10,828 nucleotides of DNA, taken from NCBI GenBank assembly GCA_030691805.1, contig JAUYDP010000011.1:1-10828 (forward strand), given 5' to 3'. Below the pieces are notes generated by a model, which was not told where the DNA came from, did no database searches, and saw only the letters and a list, made by a program, of their open reading frames with translations. A program made the translations under genes and the position numbers. The stretch is from Dehalococcoidia bacterium. GTDB taxonomy: Bacteria > Chloroflexota > Dehalococcoidia > JAUYDP01. Shown here piece after piece: positions 1 to 5,491 of the stretch (positions within the stretch are counted from its first letter, which is position 1; every line of letters begins with the position of its first letter).

Positions 1-1
1 A

Positions 2-700
2 ATCGGCGCCTACCAGATTTGGAACGAGCCCAACCTGGCCAGGGAGTGGGACGGACGCGCCCCCAACGCCAAAGAGTACGTGGCACTTCTTAAGGGCGCA
101 TACCTGGCCATCAACGCTGCCGATCCAGGTGCGATTGTTATCACCGCCGGCCTCTCGCCAACCACGGCCCCCCTGCCACTGGCTATACCGGATATCGAAT
201 ACCTGCGACAGATGTACGCTGCCGGCGCGAAGGACTATTTTGACATGCTTGGGGTACATGCCGCCGGTTATAAGGCCCCCCCGGAGGCCGACCCGGGCGA
301 AGTGGCCAAGGATAAGGCGCTGACCAATAACGACCCCAGCCCGGAGAACCTGAAGCGGACCTACTCCTTCCGGCACGTGGAGGACTACCGTAAGGTCATG
401 GAGGAGAACGGCGACAAGGAAAAACGGGTGGCGATCCTGGAGTTTGGCTGGACCAGCGACAACCGCCCCGGCTCACCCTACGCCTGGCACGCTGTCTCCG
501 AAGAGCAGAAGGCCGACTATATCGTTCGGGCCTACCAGTTCGCTCAGAAGAACTGGCGGCCCTGGGTAGGCGTGATGTCCCTGATCTACATCGCCGCCCC
601 TTATTGGACTCCTAACGACGAGCAGTACTACTGGTCCATCACCGACGAAAAGGGCAACCCGCGGCCGGCTTACCAGAAGCTAAAGGCCATGAGCAAATAG
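2..700 (+). CDS. Clan GH-A glycoside hydrolase, C-terminal part (gene starts before window)
   Basis: The reading frame is open from base 2 to a TAG at 698-700, so this is the C-terminal 232 residues of a longer protein. The first residues contain WNEPN (Glu codon 26-28), the acid/base signature of clan GH-A beta/alpha-barrel glycosidases. About 138 residues later comes ILEFGWTSD (Glu codon 440-442), which fits the nucleophile on strand beta-7. Between them are typical barrel pieces: DYFDMLGVHAAGY, then a helix with an HVEDYRKVMEENGDKEK-like stretch. The end (SITDEKGNPRPAYQKLKAMSK) matches the closing helix of cellulase- or GH39/GH5-like proteins in which the catalytic domain is C-terminal. 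The substrate cannot be told from this fragment; family assignment within the clan is uncertain. It is probably secreted, but the N-terminus with any signal peptide is outside the window. Confidence 0.8.
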   Translation: MGAYQIWNEPNLAREWDGRAPNAKEYVALLKGAYLAINAADPGAIVITAGLSPTTAPLPLAIPDIEYLRQMYAAGAKDYFDMLGVHAAGYKAPPEADPGEVAKDKALTNNDPSPENLKRTYSFRHVEDYRKVMEENGDKEKRVAILEFGWTSDNRPGSPYAWHAVSEEQKADYIVRAYQFAQKNWRPWVGVMSLIYIAAPYWTPNDEQYYWSITDEKGNPRPAYQKLKAMSK

Positions 701-707
701 GACCGCT

Positions 708-763
708 GGGAGCGCCGGCCTCCGAGGGGTCCCAGCCTCCGGGAGCGCCGGCGTCTCGCCGGC
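708..763. repeat. GC-rich palindromic repeat unit downstream of the glycosidase
   Basis: The 12-mer GGGAGCGCCGGC occurs twice, at 708-719 and 741-752. The second copy runs into a perfect hairpin, GCCGGCG (747-753), loop TCT, CGCCGGC (757-763). No T-tract follows, so it resembles a dispersed REP-type hairpin more than a classical terminator, although it could slow transcription leaving the glycosidase gene eight bases after its stop. Confidence 0.55.
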
Positions 764-794
764 AAGGTGGGGCAGGGGTTTGGTTTTGGCACTT

Positions 795-823
795 GTAGGG
801 GCGGGTTTCAAACCCGCCCCTAC
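795..823. repeat. GTAG-footed perfect palindrome (REP-like)
   Basis: Two 14-base arms (795-808 and 810-823) are exact reverse complements around one central base. The left arm starts GTAGGGGCGGG and the right arm ends CCCGCCCCTAC. GTAG at the foot of a GC-rich hairpin is the hallmark of REP sequences served by RAYT transposases, and a RAYT remnant is present near 8813-9274. No T-run follows, so terminator function is not indicated. Confidence 0.6.
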
Positions 824-865
824 GTTTCAACAGACGGGGCGTTAACCTGACTAAGGCCCCATTTC

Positions 866-894
866 TTGACCCAAGCCGTGGCATTCCCTATACT
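866..894 (+). promoter_or_regulatory. Promoter of the tRNA-Pro gene
   Basis: TTGACC (866-871), a 17-bp spacer and TATACT (889-894) give a near-consensus vegetative sigma-factor promoter. Transcription would begin around 901, a few bases before the mature tRNA 5' end at 905, as expected for a tRNA gene. Confidence 0.75.
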
Positions 895-904
895 TTACTT
901 GGTT

Positions 905-980
905 CGGGGTGTAGCGTAGCGGTTAGCGCGCATGGTTTGGGACCATGAGATCCCCAGTTCGAATCTGGGCACCCCGACCA
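905..980 (+). tRNA. tRNA-Pro, anticodon TGG, with encoded CCA
   Basis: The cloverleaf folds by eye. The acceptor arm is CGGGGTG (905-911) with CACCCCG (970-976). The anticodon stem CATGG/CCATG encloses the loop TTTGGGA, with TGG at 938-940. The T arm is CCCAG, loop TTCGAAT, CTGGG (953-969). The variable loop is five bases, the discriminator is A977, and CCA is encoded at 978-980. The UGG anticodon can read proline CCA and CCG and, with wobble modification, other CCN codons. A consensus promoter lies just upstream, so it is transcribed independently of the glycosidase. Confidence 0.95.
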
Positions 981-981
981 T

Positions 982-1022
982 GAGCCAGAGGGTGGCTCGA
1001 GGCAGTACGAACAGTCTTTTTT
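982..1022 (+). terminator. Possible terminator after the tRNA gene
   Basis: A six-base stem, GAGCCA (982-987) and TGGCTC (993-998), with loop GAGGG, begins two bases after the tRNA CCA. A CTTTTTT tract lies at 1016-1022, but 17 bases separate it from the stem, which is too far for a classical intrinsic terminator. It may help 3' processing or give weak termination. Confidence 0.35.
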
Positions 1023-1054
1023 AGCTTCGGGTAGCAATCCGGCGGTTCAAATAC

Positions 1055-1909
1055 ATGCACAAGCGAATGATGGAAAGAGATCCTCAACACACACACCCGA
1101 CACGGTCCAGGCTGGGATACAAGACGCGGTTTTTCCTTGGTGGCGCGGCCTTCGCGGTTATTACCTACATCGTGGGCACGCTGATCTATGGGAACGAGAG
1201 CTATCTCTTGACTGGGGAATTCGCAATAAGGATGGACCTTGGGAAGGTGGTCTTTGGGGTATTCGAAGAGCATCTGGTAACCTTTGTACTCTGGTTAGTT
1301 GCGACCACGGCCATCTTCACCGGCTTAGGTTACCTTTTTGACCGGCAGGTTGTTTTGCGCAAGGTAGCCGAAGATCTGCGATTGGAGGCCGAGTCTCTGG
1401 CGGTCACGGACGGCCTGACCAGGCTTTTCAACCGCAGGTATCTGATCGACCAGTTGGCCATCGAGGTGAAGCGCACGCAAAGGCATAGCCGCACCTTCAC
1501 GCTCCTCTTCCTGGATATTGACGGCTTCAAGCACTACAACGATACCCACGGGCACCAGGCAGGGGATGAGGTGCTGAGACAGATCGCCCTGGTAACCCGA
1601 GCCACAGTCCGGGACACCGACGTTGTAGCCCGTTATGGTGGGGAGGAATTCGTCGTTATAGCCGCCGGCTCAGACAAAGAGCAAGGCGCCCTCTTGGCCG
1701 ATCGGATCAGAGACAAAGTCCAACGCAGATGCCCGGTAACGGTAAGCGTAGGCGTGGCGGAGTTCCCGAACGATGGCAACTCGGTGGAACAATTAATCGA
1801 AGCCGCCGATCAGGCCATGTACCAGGCCAAGGGAAGCGGCAAGAATCGTGTCTGCATCGCCAACTCTGGAGCGCCCTGCTCTGGCCTGGCTGTCAACCAG
1901 GGAGATTAA
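1055..1909 (+). CDS. Membrane-anchored diguanylate cyclase (GGDEF domain)
   Basis: Predicted to make cyclic di-GMP from two GTP at the inner membrane. Residues 25-45 and about 72-94 are hydrophobic and should form two transmembrane helices with only a short loop between them. A linker helix (about 97-116) leads into a GGDEF domain at about 117-268. Visible motifs are DGLTRLFNRRY (119-129), LDIDGFKHYND with the metal aspartates (153-163), the active-site GGEEF (195-199), and the product-inhibition I-site RDTD (186-189) at the correct spacing of five residues before GGEEF. Catalysis and feedback inhibition should therefore both be intact. No separate sensor domain is seen; the signal may enter through the membrane helices. 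The ATG at 1055 lacks a clear Shine-Dalgarno, and ATGs at 1067 and 1070 are alternatives. A flavoprotein gene follows after 24 bp, probably in the same operon. Confidence 0.9.
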   Translation: MHKRMMERDPQHTHPTRSRLGYKTRFFLGGAAFAVITYIVGTLIYGNESYLLTGEFAIRMDLGKVVFGVFEEHLVTFVLWLVATTAIFTGLGYLFDRQVVLRKVAEDLRLEAESLAVTDGLTRLFNRRYLIDQLAIEVKRTQRHSRTFTLLFLDIDGFKHYNDTHGHQAGDEVLRQIALVTRATVRDTDVVARYGGEEFVVIAAGSDKEQGALLADRIRDKVQRRCPVTVSVGVAEFPNDGNSVEQLIEAADQAMYQAKGSGKNRVCIANSGAPCSGLAVNQGD

Positions 1910-1933
1910 AAAGCTTAAGATTGTGAGGATTGC

Positions 1934-2515
1934 ATGAAGGTCCTGGGCATCGTCACCAGTCCCCGCAAGGGCGGGAACACCGAGATCCTGGTATCTGAGG
2001 TGCTGGCTAGCGCCCAGGAAGCCGGGGCGGATACCGAGCTACTGCTTCTGCGAGATAAAAAAATGCAGCCCTGCGATGGGTGCCGGACCTGTCACAAGAC
2101 CAACGCCTGCCACATAAAAGACGATATGCAGGATGTCTACCCCAAGCTGGAAGCCGCCGACGCTATAGTCCTCGGCACGCCTGTCTACTTCTGGACGGTC
2201 ACTGCCCAGTGCAAGGCATTCATGGACCGCACCTATTGCTATCACATCAACCGGCGCCTTAGGGGAAAGGTCGGCGCAGGGGTCATTGCCACCCGCCGAG
2301 CCGGAGCCACCCAGGCATTCTCCGTCATCAACAATTTCTTCAACTTGCATCGCATGCTGGCGGCCGGAGGGGTCTTTGGATACGGGGAAGAGCGTGGCGA
2401 GGTCCGCCAGGACGCCCAGGCCCTGGGTGAATGTAAGGCCCTGGGCCGGGTGGTAGTACGTTATGTAAAGATGGCCTCCGCCGGCCTTCTGGCTCCAGCA
2501 CCGCGACCGGGGTAG
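1934..2515 (+). CDS. Flavodoxin-fold NAD(P)H:FMN reductase / iron-sulfur flavoprotein-like
   Basis: A 193-residue cytoplasmic flavoprotein of the NADPH-dependent FMN reductase superfamily. The N-terminus MKVLGIVTSPRKGGNTE holds the first beta strand and the FMN phosphate loop (residues 9-17). GTPVYFWTVTAQCKAFMDR (81-99) is the second characteristic FMN-binding segment. Between them, cysteines 47, 50, 53 and 59 form C-x2-C-x2-C-x5-C followed by IKDDM. This is close to the compact cysteine motif of archaeal and clostridial iron-sulfur flavoproteins, which bind a [4Fe-4S] cluster next to FMN, so a cluster is likely though not proven. GTGAGG at 1923-1928 lies five bases before the ATG and fixes the start. 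The gene follows the diguanylate cyclase by 24 bp. The physiological electron acceptor is unknown. Confidence 0.8.
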   Translation: MKVLGIVTSPRKGGNTEILVSEVLASAQEAGADTELLLLRDKKMQPCDGCRTCHKTNACHIKDDMQDVYPKLEAADAIVLGTPVYFWTVTAQCKAFMDRTYCYHINRRLRGKVGAGVIATRRAGATQAFSVINNFFNLHRMLAAGGVFGYGEERGEVRQDAQALGECKALGRVVVRYVKMASAGLLAPAPRPG

Positions 2516-2667
2516 ATAACAGCCGCCAGGCTTGAGCTATCAGCCGGTCGGGTTTTACCGCCGGGATCGCAGAGATCGCTGATAGTATTTCTCTATACTT
2601 CCTTAGACCTCTTTAAACCTCTTCTCGGCGTTCTCTGCGTGCTCTGCGCTGAAAAAGAACTCTGCCA

Positions 2668-2719
2668 AAGTGGCACACGCCTCTGGCCTGTGCGAACAGG
2701 CGGGACGCCTGTTCCACTT
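2668..2719. repeat. Bipartite double-hairpin repeat (possible three-way junction)
   Basis: Two 21-nt hairpins abut exactly. The first is GCACACGCC, TCT, GGCCTGTGC (2673-2693, one mispair). The second is GAACAGGCG, GGA, CGCCTGTTC (2694-2714, perfect). They are enclosed by an outer stem AAGTG (2668-2672) with CACTT (2715-2719). The whole 52-nt unit could fold as a three-way junction. It is non-coding, lies between convergent genes, and looks like a composite REP-type element. Confidence 0.6.
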
Positions 2720-2750
2720 ACCGACGCCCAAGTGATTTTCATTCCACGGT

Positions 2751-2806
2751 GGCGACCCGGCCGGGGCATGGGAAGCTGTGGTGAAAGAACCCCCGGCCGG
2801 ACCGCC
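2751..2806. terminator. Strong hairpin between convergent genes, possible bidirectional terminator
   Basis: CCGGCCGGGG (2757-2766) and CCCCGGCCGG (2791-2800) form a 10-bp GC stem with a 24-nt loop. The stem is extended by GGCG/CGCC (2751-2754 with 2803-2806) across a small internal loop. The outer arm touches the TAG stop of the minus-strand reductase. No T-tract is visible on either side, so the terminator role is inferred from position, between the ends of two converging genes. Confidence 0.45.
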
Positions 2807-3495
2807 TAATGATGGGACGTTCCCTCTTTAGCCGCAGGCTGCCAGGCAGCACGGCCGGCCTTTAGGACATGACAGAGCTCGGCTGCTTTCCGGGCCACGT
2901 TGCGGGCCGTCCGCACTCCGTAGGCGTCCTGGAGCACCTCGTGATAATCGCTGGGGTCGAACTTGCCCGTGCCGTGTTGGCTGGTAACCCCTGCGCCACC
3001 GAAGAGAGACGGCATCCCAGCGCCTATGGGTAGCATCTCAAAGATCATGAATGCCTGCAGCAGGGAGAGTAGCGCCGTCTCCATACCGCCGTAGCGGTAC
3101 CAGATTACCGCGAAACCCGCTCCCACCTTGCCATGAAGCTTGCCCCCGTGCTTGTTACCATGGACCAGTACCCGCAAACGGTCCAGGAAGTTGGCCATGG
3201 GTCCGGTCATGCGTCCGATATAGACGGGCGTGCAGAGAAAGAGGGCATCCGCCTCCACCACCTTGGGATAGATGTAACGCATGTCGTCTTCCTGGTGGCA
3301 GAACTGGGTGTTGGTCTGGTTCTTCAGACACCAGTTCACATGGATGCAGTCTCTGATGTCCATTCCAGCCAGGCTTATGAACTCTGTTTCCACATCGCCC
3401 ACCGCCTCAGCCGCTTTGAGAGCCTCCTGGAGGAAGACGTCGGCATTACCTCCTTTGATCGGACTTCCGGATACTCCAAGAATTTTTACCGTCAT
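2806..3495 (-). CDS. Flavodoxin-fold NADPH-dependent FMN reductase family protein
   Basis: A 229-residue relative of the flavoprotein at 1934-2515. MTVKILGVSGSPIKGGNAD carries strand beta-1 and the FMN phosphate loop (residues 9-18), and CTPVYIGRMTGPMANFLDR (88-106) is the second flavin segment. The cysteine region reads CIHVNWC followed by nine residues and a third Cys (C50, C56, C66, then EDDM). Relatives commonly have a Cys where V53 stands, so cluster binding is doubtful here. The ATG at 3495 is chosen over an upstream in-frame ATG at 3573: AAAGGGGG sits four to five bases before it, the protein aligns from MTVK, and the upstream ATG would precede the predicted transcription start. The last two codons give HH before TAG. 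The substrate is unknown; electron transfer or reductive detoxification is plausible. Confidence 0.8.
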   Translation of the reverse strand: MTVKILGVSGSPIKGGNADVFLQEALKAAEAVGDVETEFISLAGMDIRDCIHVNWCLKNQTNTQFCHQEDDMRYIYPKVVEADALFLCTPVYIGRMTGPMANFLDRLRVLVHGNKHGGKLHGKVGAGFAVIWYRYGGMETALLSLLQAFMIFEMLPIGAGMPSLFGGAGVTSQHGTGKFDPSDYHEVLQDAYGVRTARNVARKAAELCHVLKAGRAAWQPAAKEGTSHH

Positions 3496-3536
3496 ATGGC
3501 CCCCTTTCTCGCGCCCATCTCGATAAACACAGGGGC

Positions 3537-3566
3537 ATTCTATTCCAACCCTTGCGGCTCTGTCAA
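3537..3566 (-). promoter_or_regulatory. Promoter of the minus-strand FMN reductase gene
   Basis: Read on the minus strand: TTGACA (3566-3561), an 18-bp spacer and TAGAAT (3542-3537). This matches consensus at 6/6 and 5/6 positions. Transcription would begin near 3530, leaving a leader of about 35 nt that contains the AAAGGGGG ribosome site before the ATG at 3495. Confidence 0.7.
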
Positions 3567-3570
3567 CGAG

Positions 3571-3596
3571 CACCCCGAACTGGGGCGCGCGTCAAG
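3571..3596. repeat. Degenerate copy of GC-rich dyad A
   Basis: CACCCCGAACTGGGGCGCGC with the following GTCAAG resembles the longer dyad at 3646-3680. The core stem is CCCC/GGGG with imperfect outer arms. It lies immediately upstream of the -35 of the minus-strand reductase promoter. Confidence 0.45.
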
Positions 3597-3645
3597 ATTC
3601 CACGCAGGTGACTCAAGGCACACGTCCCGGCTACCCCGCCAGAAT

Positions 3646-3680
3646 TCTAACGCGCACCCCGGTTCGGGGCGCGCGTTAGA
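3646..3680. repeat. GC-rich dyad B (35-nt hairpin)
   Basis: Outer arms TCTAACGCGC (3646-3655) and GCGCGTTAGA (3671-3680) are exact reverse complements. Inside, past a single A/C mispair, CCCCG and CGGGG close a GTT loop. There is no T-tract, and a promoter-like element follows within 20 bp. It could be an operator, a mobile repeat, or the end of a lost gene. Confidence 0.55.
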
Positions 3681-3696
3681 GTTAACTGAAACTCAA

Positions 3697-3716
3697 TGAT
3701 ATAATGGCTGAGGAGG
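3697..3716 (+). promoter_or_regulatory. Extended -10 promoter plus Shine-Dalgarno for the 31-codon ORF
   Basis: TGATATAAT (3697-3705) is a full TGnTATAAT extended -10 element; no good -35 is visible, which that class tolerates. AGGAGG at 3711-3716 lies nine bases before the ATG at 3726. The expected transcription start (about 3711-3713) falls at or in the Shine-Dalgarno, so the leader would be very short. Confidence 0.5.
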
Positions 3717-3725
3717 ATATAAGAC

Positions 3726-3821
3726 ATGGCTATGGGACAAAAAATCCAGGCGAAAGCCATCATCCTTAGCGCAGACGAATTCGAAGATGCTGAAGGACAA
3801 GGCATCATATTCCAGGGCTGA
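3726..3821 (+). pseudogene. 31-codon ORF with DJ-1/PfpI-like N-terminus, probable truncated gene remnant
   Basis: ATG 3726 to TGA 3819-3821 encodes 31 residues beginning MAMGQKIQAKAIILSADEF and continuing EDAEGQGIIFQG. The stretch AIILSADEFEDAE resembles the first beta strand and following turn of DJ-1/PfpI family proteins (typically LxLxA-[DN]-EFED-xE), whose full length is about 170-190 residues. The rest of the domain, including the nucleophile-elbow cysteine, is missing, and I found no continuation in other frames before 3902. A strong AGGAGG site and an extended -10 promoter precede it, so it may still be expressed as a small peptide. The two readings, gene remnant or genuine small protein, cannot be separated here; the family resemblance is short. 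Confidence 0.45.
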
Positions 3822-3902
3822 CTTCTAACTAAAGAAGAGTAACGATTCCACGCCGCCGGGCCGGGGGCTCGTCTGAACTGACCGGGCGGTGGCTTGATTT
3901 CC

Positions 3903-4778
3903 TTAGGCAGGCTTTCGTCCAACGATCTTGGCGCTCCAGATCTTGCTCACGGCCTCCTTACCTTGACCTAGAAGACCCTTGGCAAGCCTCCGGTCAGCCT
4001 GGCTTTGGACCATCTCTTCCAGAAGCTCCAAGACCGACGCTTGATCATAACGCTGGCGGGCAGCCACACTTACATCCACCAAGCCAGCCTCCCGCATGAT
4101 CCCCAGATATGCCTCCTCCTCGATGGCCCCGGCTATGCAGCTCGTCCAGAGCCCTATCTGACTCTTAACCTCCTCCGAAAGGCCCGCAGTTACGATATCG
4201 GATATAGAGACGCTGCCACCAGGCTTCAGGACCCGGAACACCTCGGAGAAGACCCGTCTCTTGTCCGGGGCCAGGTTGATCACACAGTTGGAGATCACCC
4301 AGTCCACACTGCTGTCCTCCAGAGGCATATTATCCGCATCGCCGAACCGGAACTCCACATTGGAAACACCGGCCCTGGCAACGTTTTCTTGGGCCTTGGC
4401 GATCATCTCCGGGGTGAAGTCCAGGCCGATTACCCGGCCTTTGGGTCCGACAATCTTGGAGGCTAGTAGCGCATCAATGCCGGCCCCTGACCCGATGTCC
4501 AGGACGACCTCGCCCTCCTTCACACCCGAGAAGGCCAGAGGGTTGCCGCACCCTAAGGCGTGCTCCACAGCATCCTCAGGCAGGCCGGCCAGCTCCTCCG
4601 GTGAGTAATGGCTTATCTCTACCAGATCCGGGCGAGCTTTGGCCGGCCCACATCCGGTACTCCGGCCGCAACACCCGGACGAGGTACTCGTGGCTGCGCT
4701 GGCATAGCGCAGCCGTACCGCCTTCTTGATTTCTGTGCTTTGCTGGTCCTGTTTCCTTACAGGTGGTTTTGCGGTCAT
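3903..4778 (-). CDS. arsM: Arsenite S-adenosylmethionine methyltransferase ArsM
   Basis: A 291-residue SAM-dependent methyltransferase predicted to methylate As(III) to mono-, di- and trimethylated species in the cytoplasm, a detoxification route. VVLDIGSGAGIDALLA (91-106) is the SAM-binding motif I, and GLDFTPEMIAKAQ (118-130) carries the acidic residue at the end of strand beta-2. Cysteines match the ArsM pattern: an N-terminal cluster C36, C37, C43; C77 in HALGCGNPLAF; C165 in VISNCVINL; C214 in LWTSCIAGA. The last three correspond to the As-binding trio known from algal CmArsM. The ATG at 4778 is used because AAGGAGGAGA sits three bases before it; an in-frame ATG at 4805 has no such site. 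The marR-type gene lies 68 bp upstream on the same strand, and the spacer holds a dyad shared with the marR promoter, suggesting joint control. Confidence 0.92.
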   Translation of the reverse strand: MTAKPPVRKQDQQSTEIKKAVRLRYASAATSTSSGCCGRSTGCGPAKARPDLVEISHYSPEELAGLPEDAVEHALGCGNPLAFSGVKEGEVVLDIGSGAGIDALLASKIVGPKGRVIGLDFTPEMIAKAQENVARAGVSNVEFRFGDADNMPLEDSSVDWVISNCVINLAPDKRRVFSEVFRVLKPGGSVSISDIVTAGLSEEVKSQIGLWTSCIAGAIEEEAYLGIMREAGLVDVSVAARQRYDQASVLELLEEMVQSQADRRLAKGLLGQGKEAVSKIWSAKIVGRKPA

Positions 4779-4797
4779 TATTCTCCTCCTTAATGCC

Positions 4798-4833
4798 GAA
4801 TACAATTAATGTATATTGCATGTATTCTACAAT
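4798..4833 (-). promoter_or_regulatory. Putative MarR operator and internal promoter upstream of arsM
   Basis: The 14-mer ATGTATTCTACAAT (4820-4833) contains the dyad TGTA-TTC-TACA and matches the element at the marR promoter in 12 of 14 positions. An overlapping wider inverted repeat is GAATACA (4798-4804), 16 bp, TGTATTC (4821-4827). On the minus strand the dyad includes TAGAAT (4829-4824), a possible -10 with TTGAGA (4850-4845) 15 bp upstream, so arsM could also be transcribed and repressed separately. Repressor binding is inferred. Confidence 0.5.
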
Positions 4834-4846
4834 CGAGAAAGTCCTC

Positions 4847-5335
4847 TCAACCGGCGCAGCACTGCGCACCCAGGTCCTCGACCTTAGATGCCAGCTTCCG
4901 CAGGCCCTTGAGGATGGCATCTCGCTCGCTCTCCGAGAGAGCCGCAAAGGCGGAGGAGAAAAACTCCCGCTTGCATTTCTGCATTTCCAGGACCATTTCC
5001 CGGCCCATGGGGCTTAGTCCTACAAGTACGATCCTGCGGTCATGGGGAGCCGGCCTGCGTTCTGCCAGCCCCTTTTCCACCAGGGCGTCCACCATGCGGG
5101 TCATGGTGGTGCTATGCAGGCGCATCTCCGTGGCCAAATCGTTCATGGTGGCTTCCCCTCGTTCGTGAAGGGCCAGAAGGGAGTATGCCTGCGCCGCCGT
5201 GAGGCCCTGGCTTGCTGTAAGCACCCGGTCACAGCATTCCACGTTTCGCAGCAACCGCCGGGATAGCCGGTCCACCGCGTCTACAAACTCATCCAACTGT
5301 AGGGCTCTGGCTTCAAAGAGAGATATCTGTAACAT
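4847..5335 (-). CDS. MarR-family transcriptional regulator with two vicinal Cys pairs
   Basis: A 162-residue winged-helix regulator of the MarR family. The DNA-binding domain spans about 45-107: LTAAQAYSLLAL, MNDLATEM, the recognition helix HSTTMTRMVDALVEKGL (74-90), and the wing RRPAPHDRRIVLVGLS (93-108) with the typical DxR. The flanking helices supply the dimer interface. Unusual are C34-C35 near the N-terminus and C159-C160 three residues from the C-terminal end, plus C121. In the MarR fold the N- and C-terminal helices pack together in the dimer, so the pairs could come close and bind As(III). With arsM directly downstream, an arsenite-responsive repressor is a reasonable inference, not a demonstrated function. 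Its ATG has no Shine-Dalgarno and sits at the expected transcription start. Later TTG and GTG codons (14 and 21) are poorer alternatives. Confidence 0.85.
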   Translation of the reverse strand: MLQISLFEARALQLDEFVDAVDRLSRRLLRNVECCDRVLTASQGLTAAQAYSLLALHERGEATMNDLATEMRLHSTTMTRMVDALVEKGLAERRPAPHDRRIVLVGLSPMGREMVLEMQKCKREFFSSAFAALSESERDAILKGLRKLASKVEDLGAQCCAG

Positions 5336-5340
5336 GCAAG

Positions 5341-5370
5341 TAATGTAGCCTACAATATTATTCTTGTCAA
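5341..5370 (-). promoter_or_regulatory. marR promoter with overlapping operator dyad; likely leaderless
   Basis: Minus-strand TTGACA (5370-5365), a 17-bp spacer and TACATT (5347-5342) form a good promoter. A 17-bp imperfect palindrome, TAATGTAGCCTACAATA (5341-5357, one mispair), covers the -10, so a bound repressor would block polymerase. Only six bases (5341-5336) separate the -10 from the A of the ATG at 5335, so the transcript should begin at or within a base or two of the start codon, and no ribosome site precedes it. Confidence 0.6.
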
Positions 5371-5403
5371 TAGCCTCTAAGAGCGTGTTGAATAATCGGA
5401 TAG

Positions 5404-5467
5404 GAAGGGCTTTCTAGCCCTTCTAGCGAGCCTGGAAAGATACGTCTTTCGAACACAAGCAAGTGTT
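5404..5467. repeat. Three consecutive small hairpins upstream of uvrA
   Basis: GAAGGGC/GCCCTTC (5404-5410 with 5417-5423), GAAAGA/TCTTTC (5435-5440 with 5445-5450) and AACAC/GTGTT (5452-5456 with 5463-5467) follow one another between the divergent marR and uvrA promoters. No T-tract or known leader motif is recognised. Confidence 0.35.
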
Positions 5468-5491
5468 TTCCACTACTCTAAACCCCTAAGC

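Noticed and set aside
923..1273. Minus-strand ORF of 116 codons ending GAQIRTGDLMVPNHAR
   Set aside because: Its C-terminus is the antisense of the tRNA-Pro gene, a well-known false-ORF signature, and the rest is antisense to the diguanylate cyclase.
2580..2665. AT-richer stretch followed by CTCTGCGTGCTCTGCGCTG as a possible short gene or RNA
   Set aside because: No start with a ribosome site, and only simple CTGCG-type repetition; it looks like intergenic repeat debris.
5385..5403. GTGTTGAATAA near 5387 as the end of another copy of the TGTTGAAAAA-containing element
   Set aside because: Similarity stops after about ten bases and neither the inverted ends nor the central palindrome is present.
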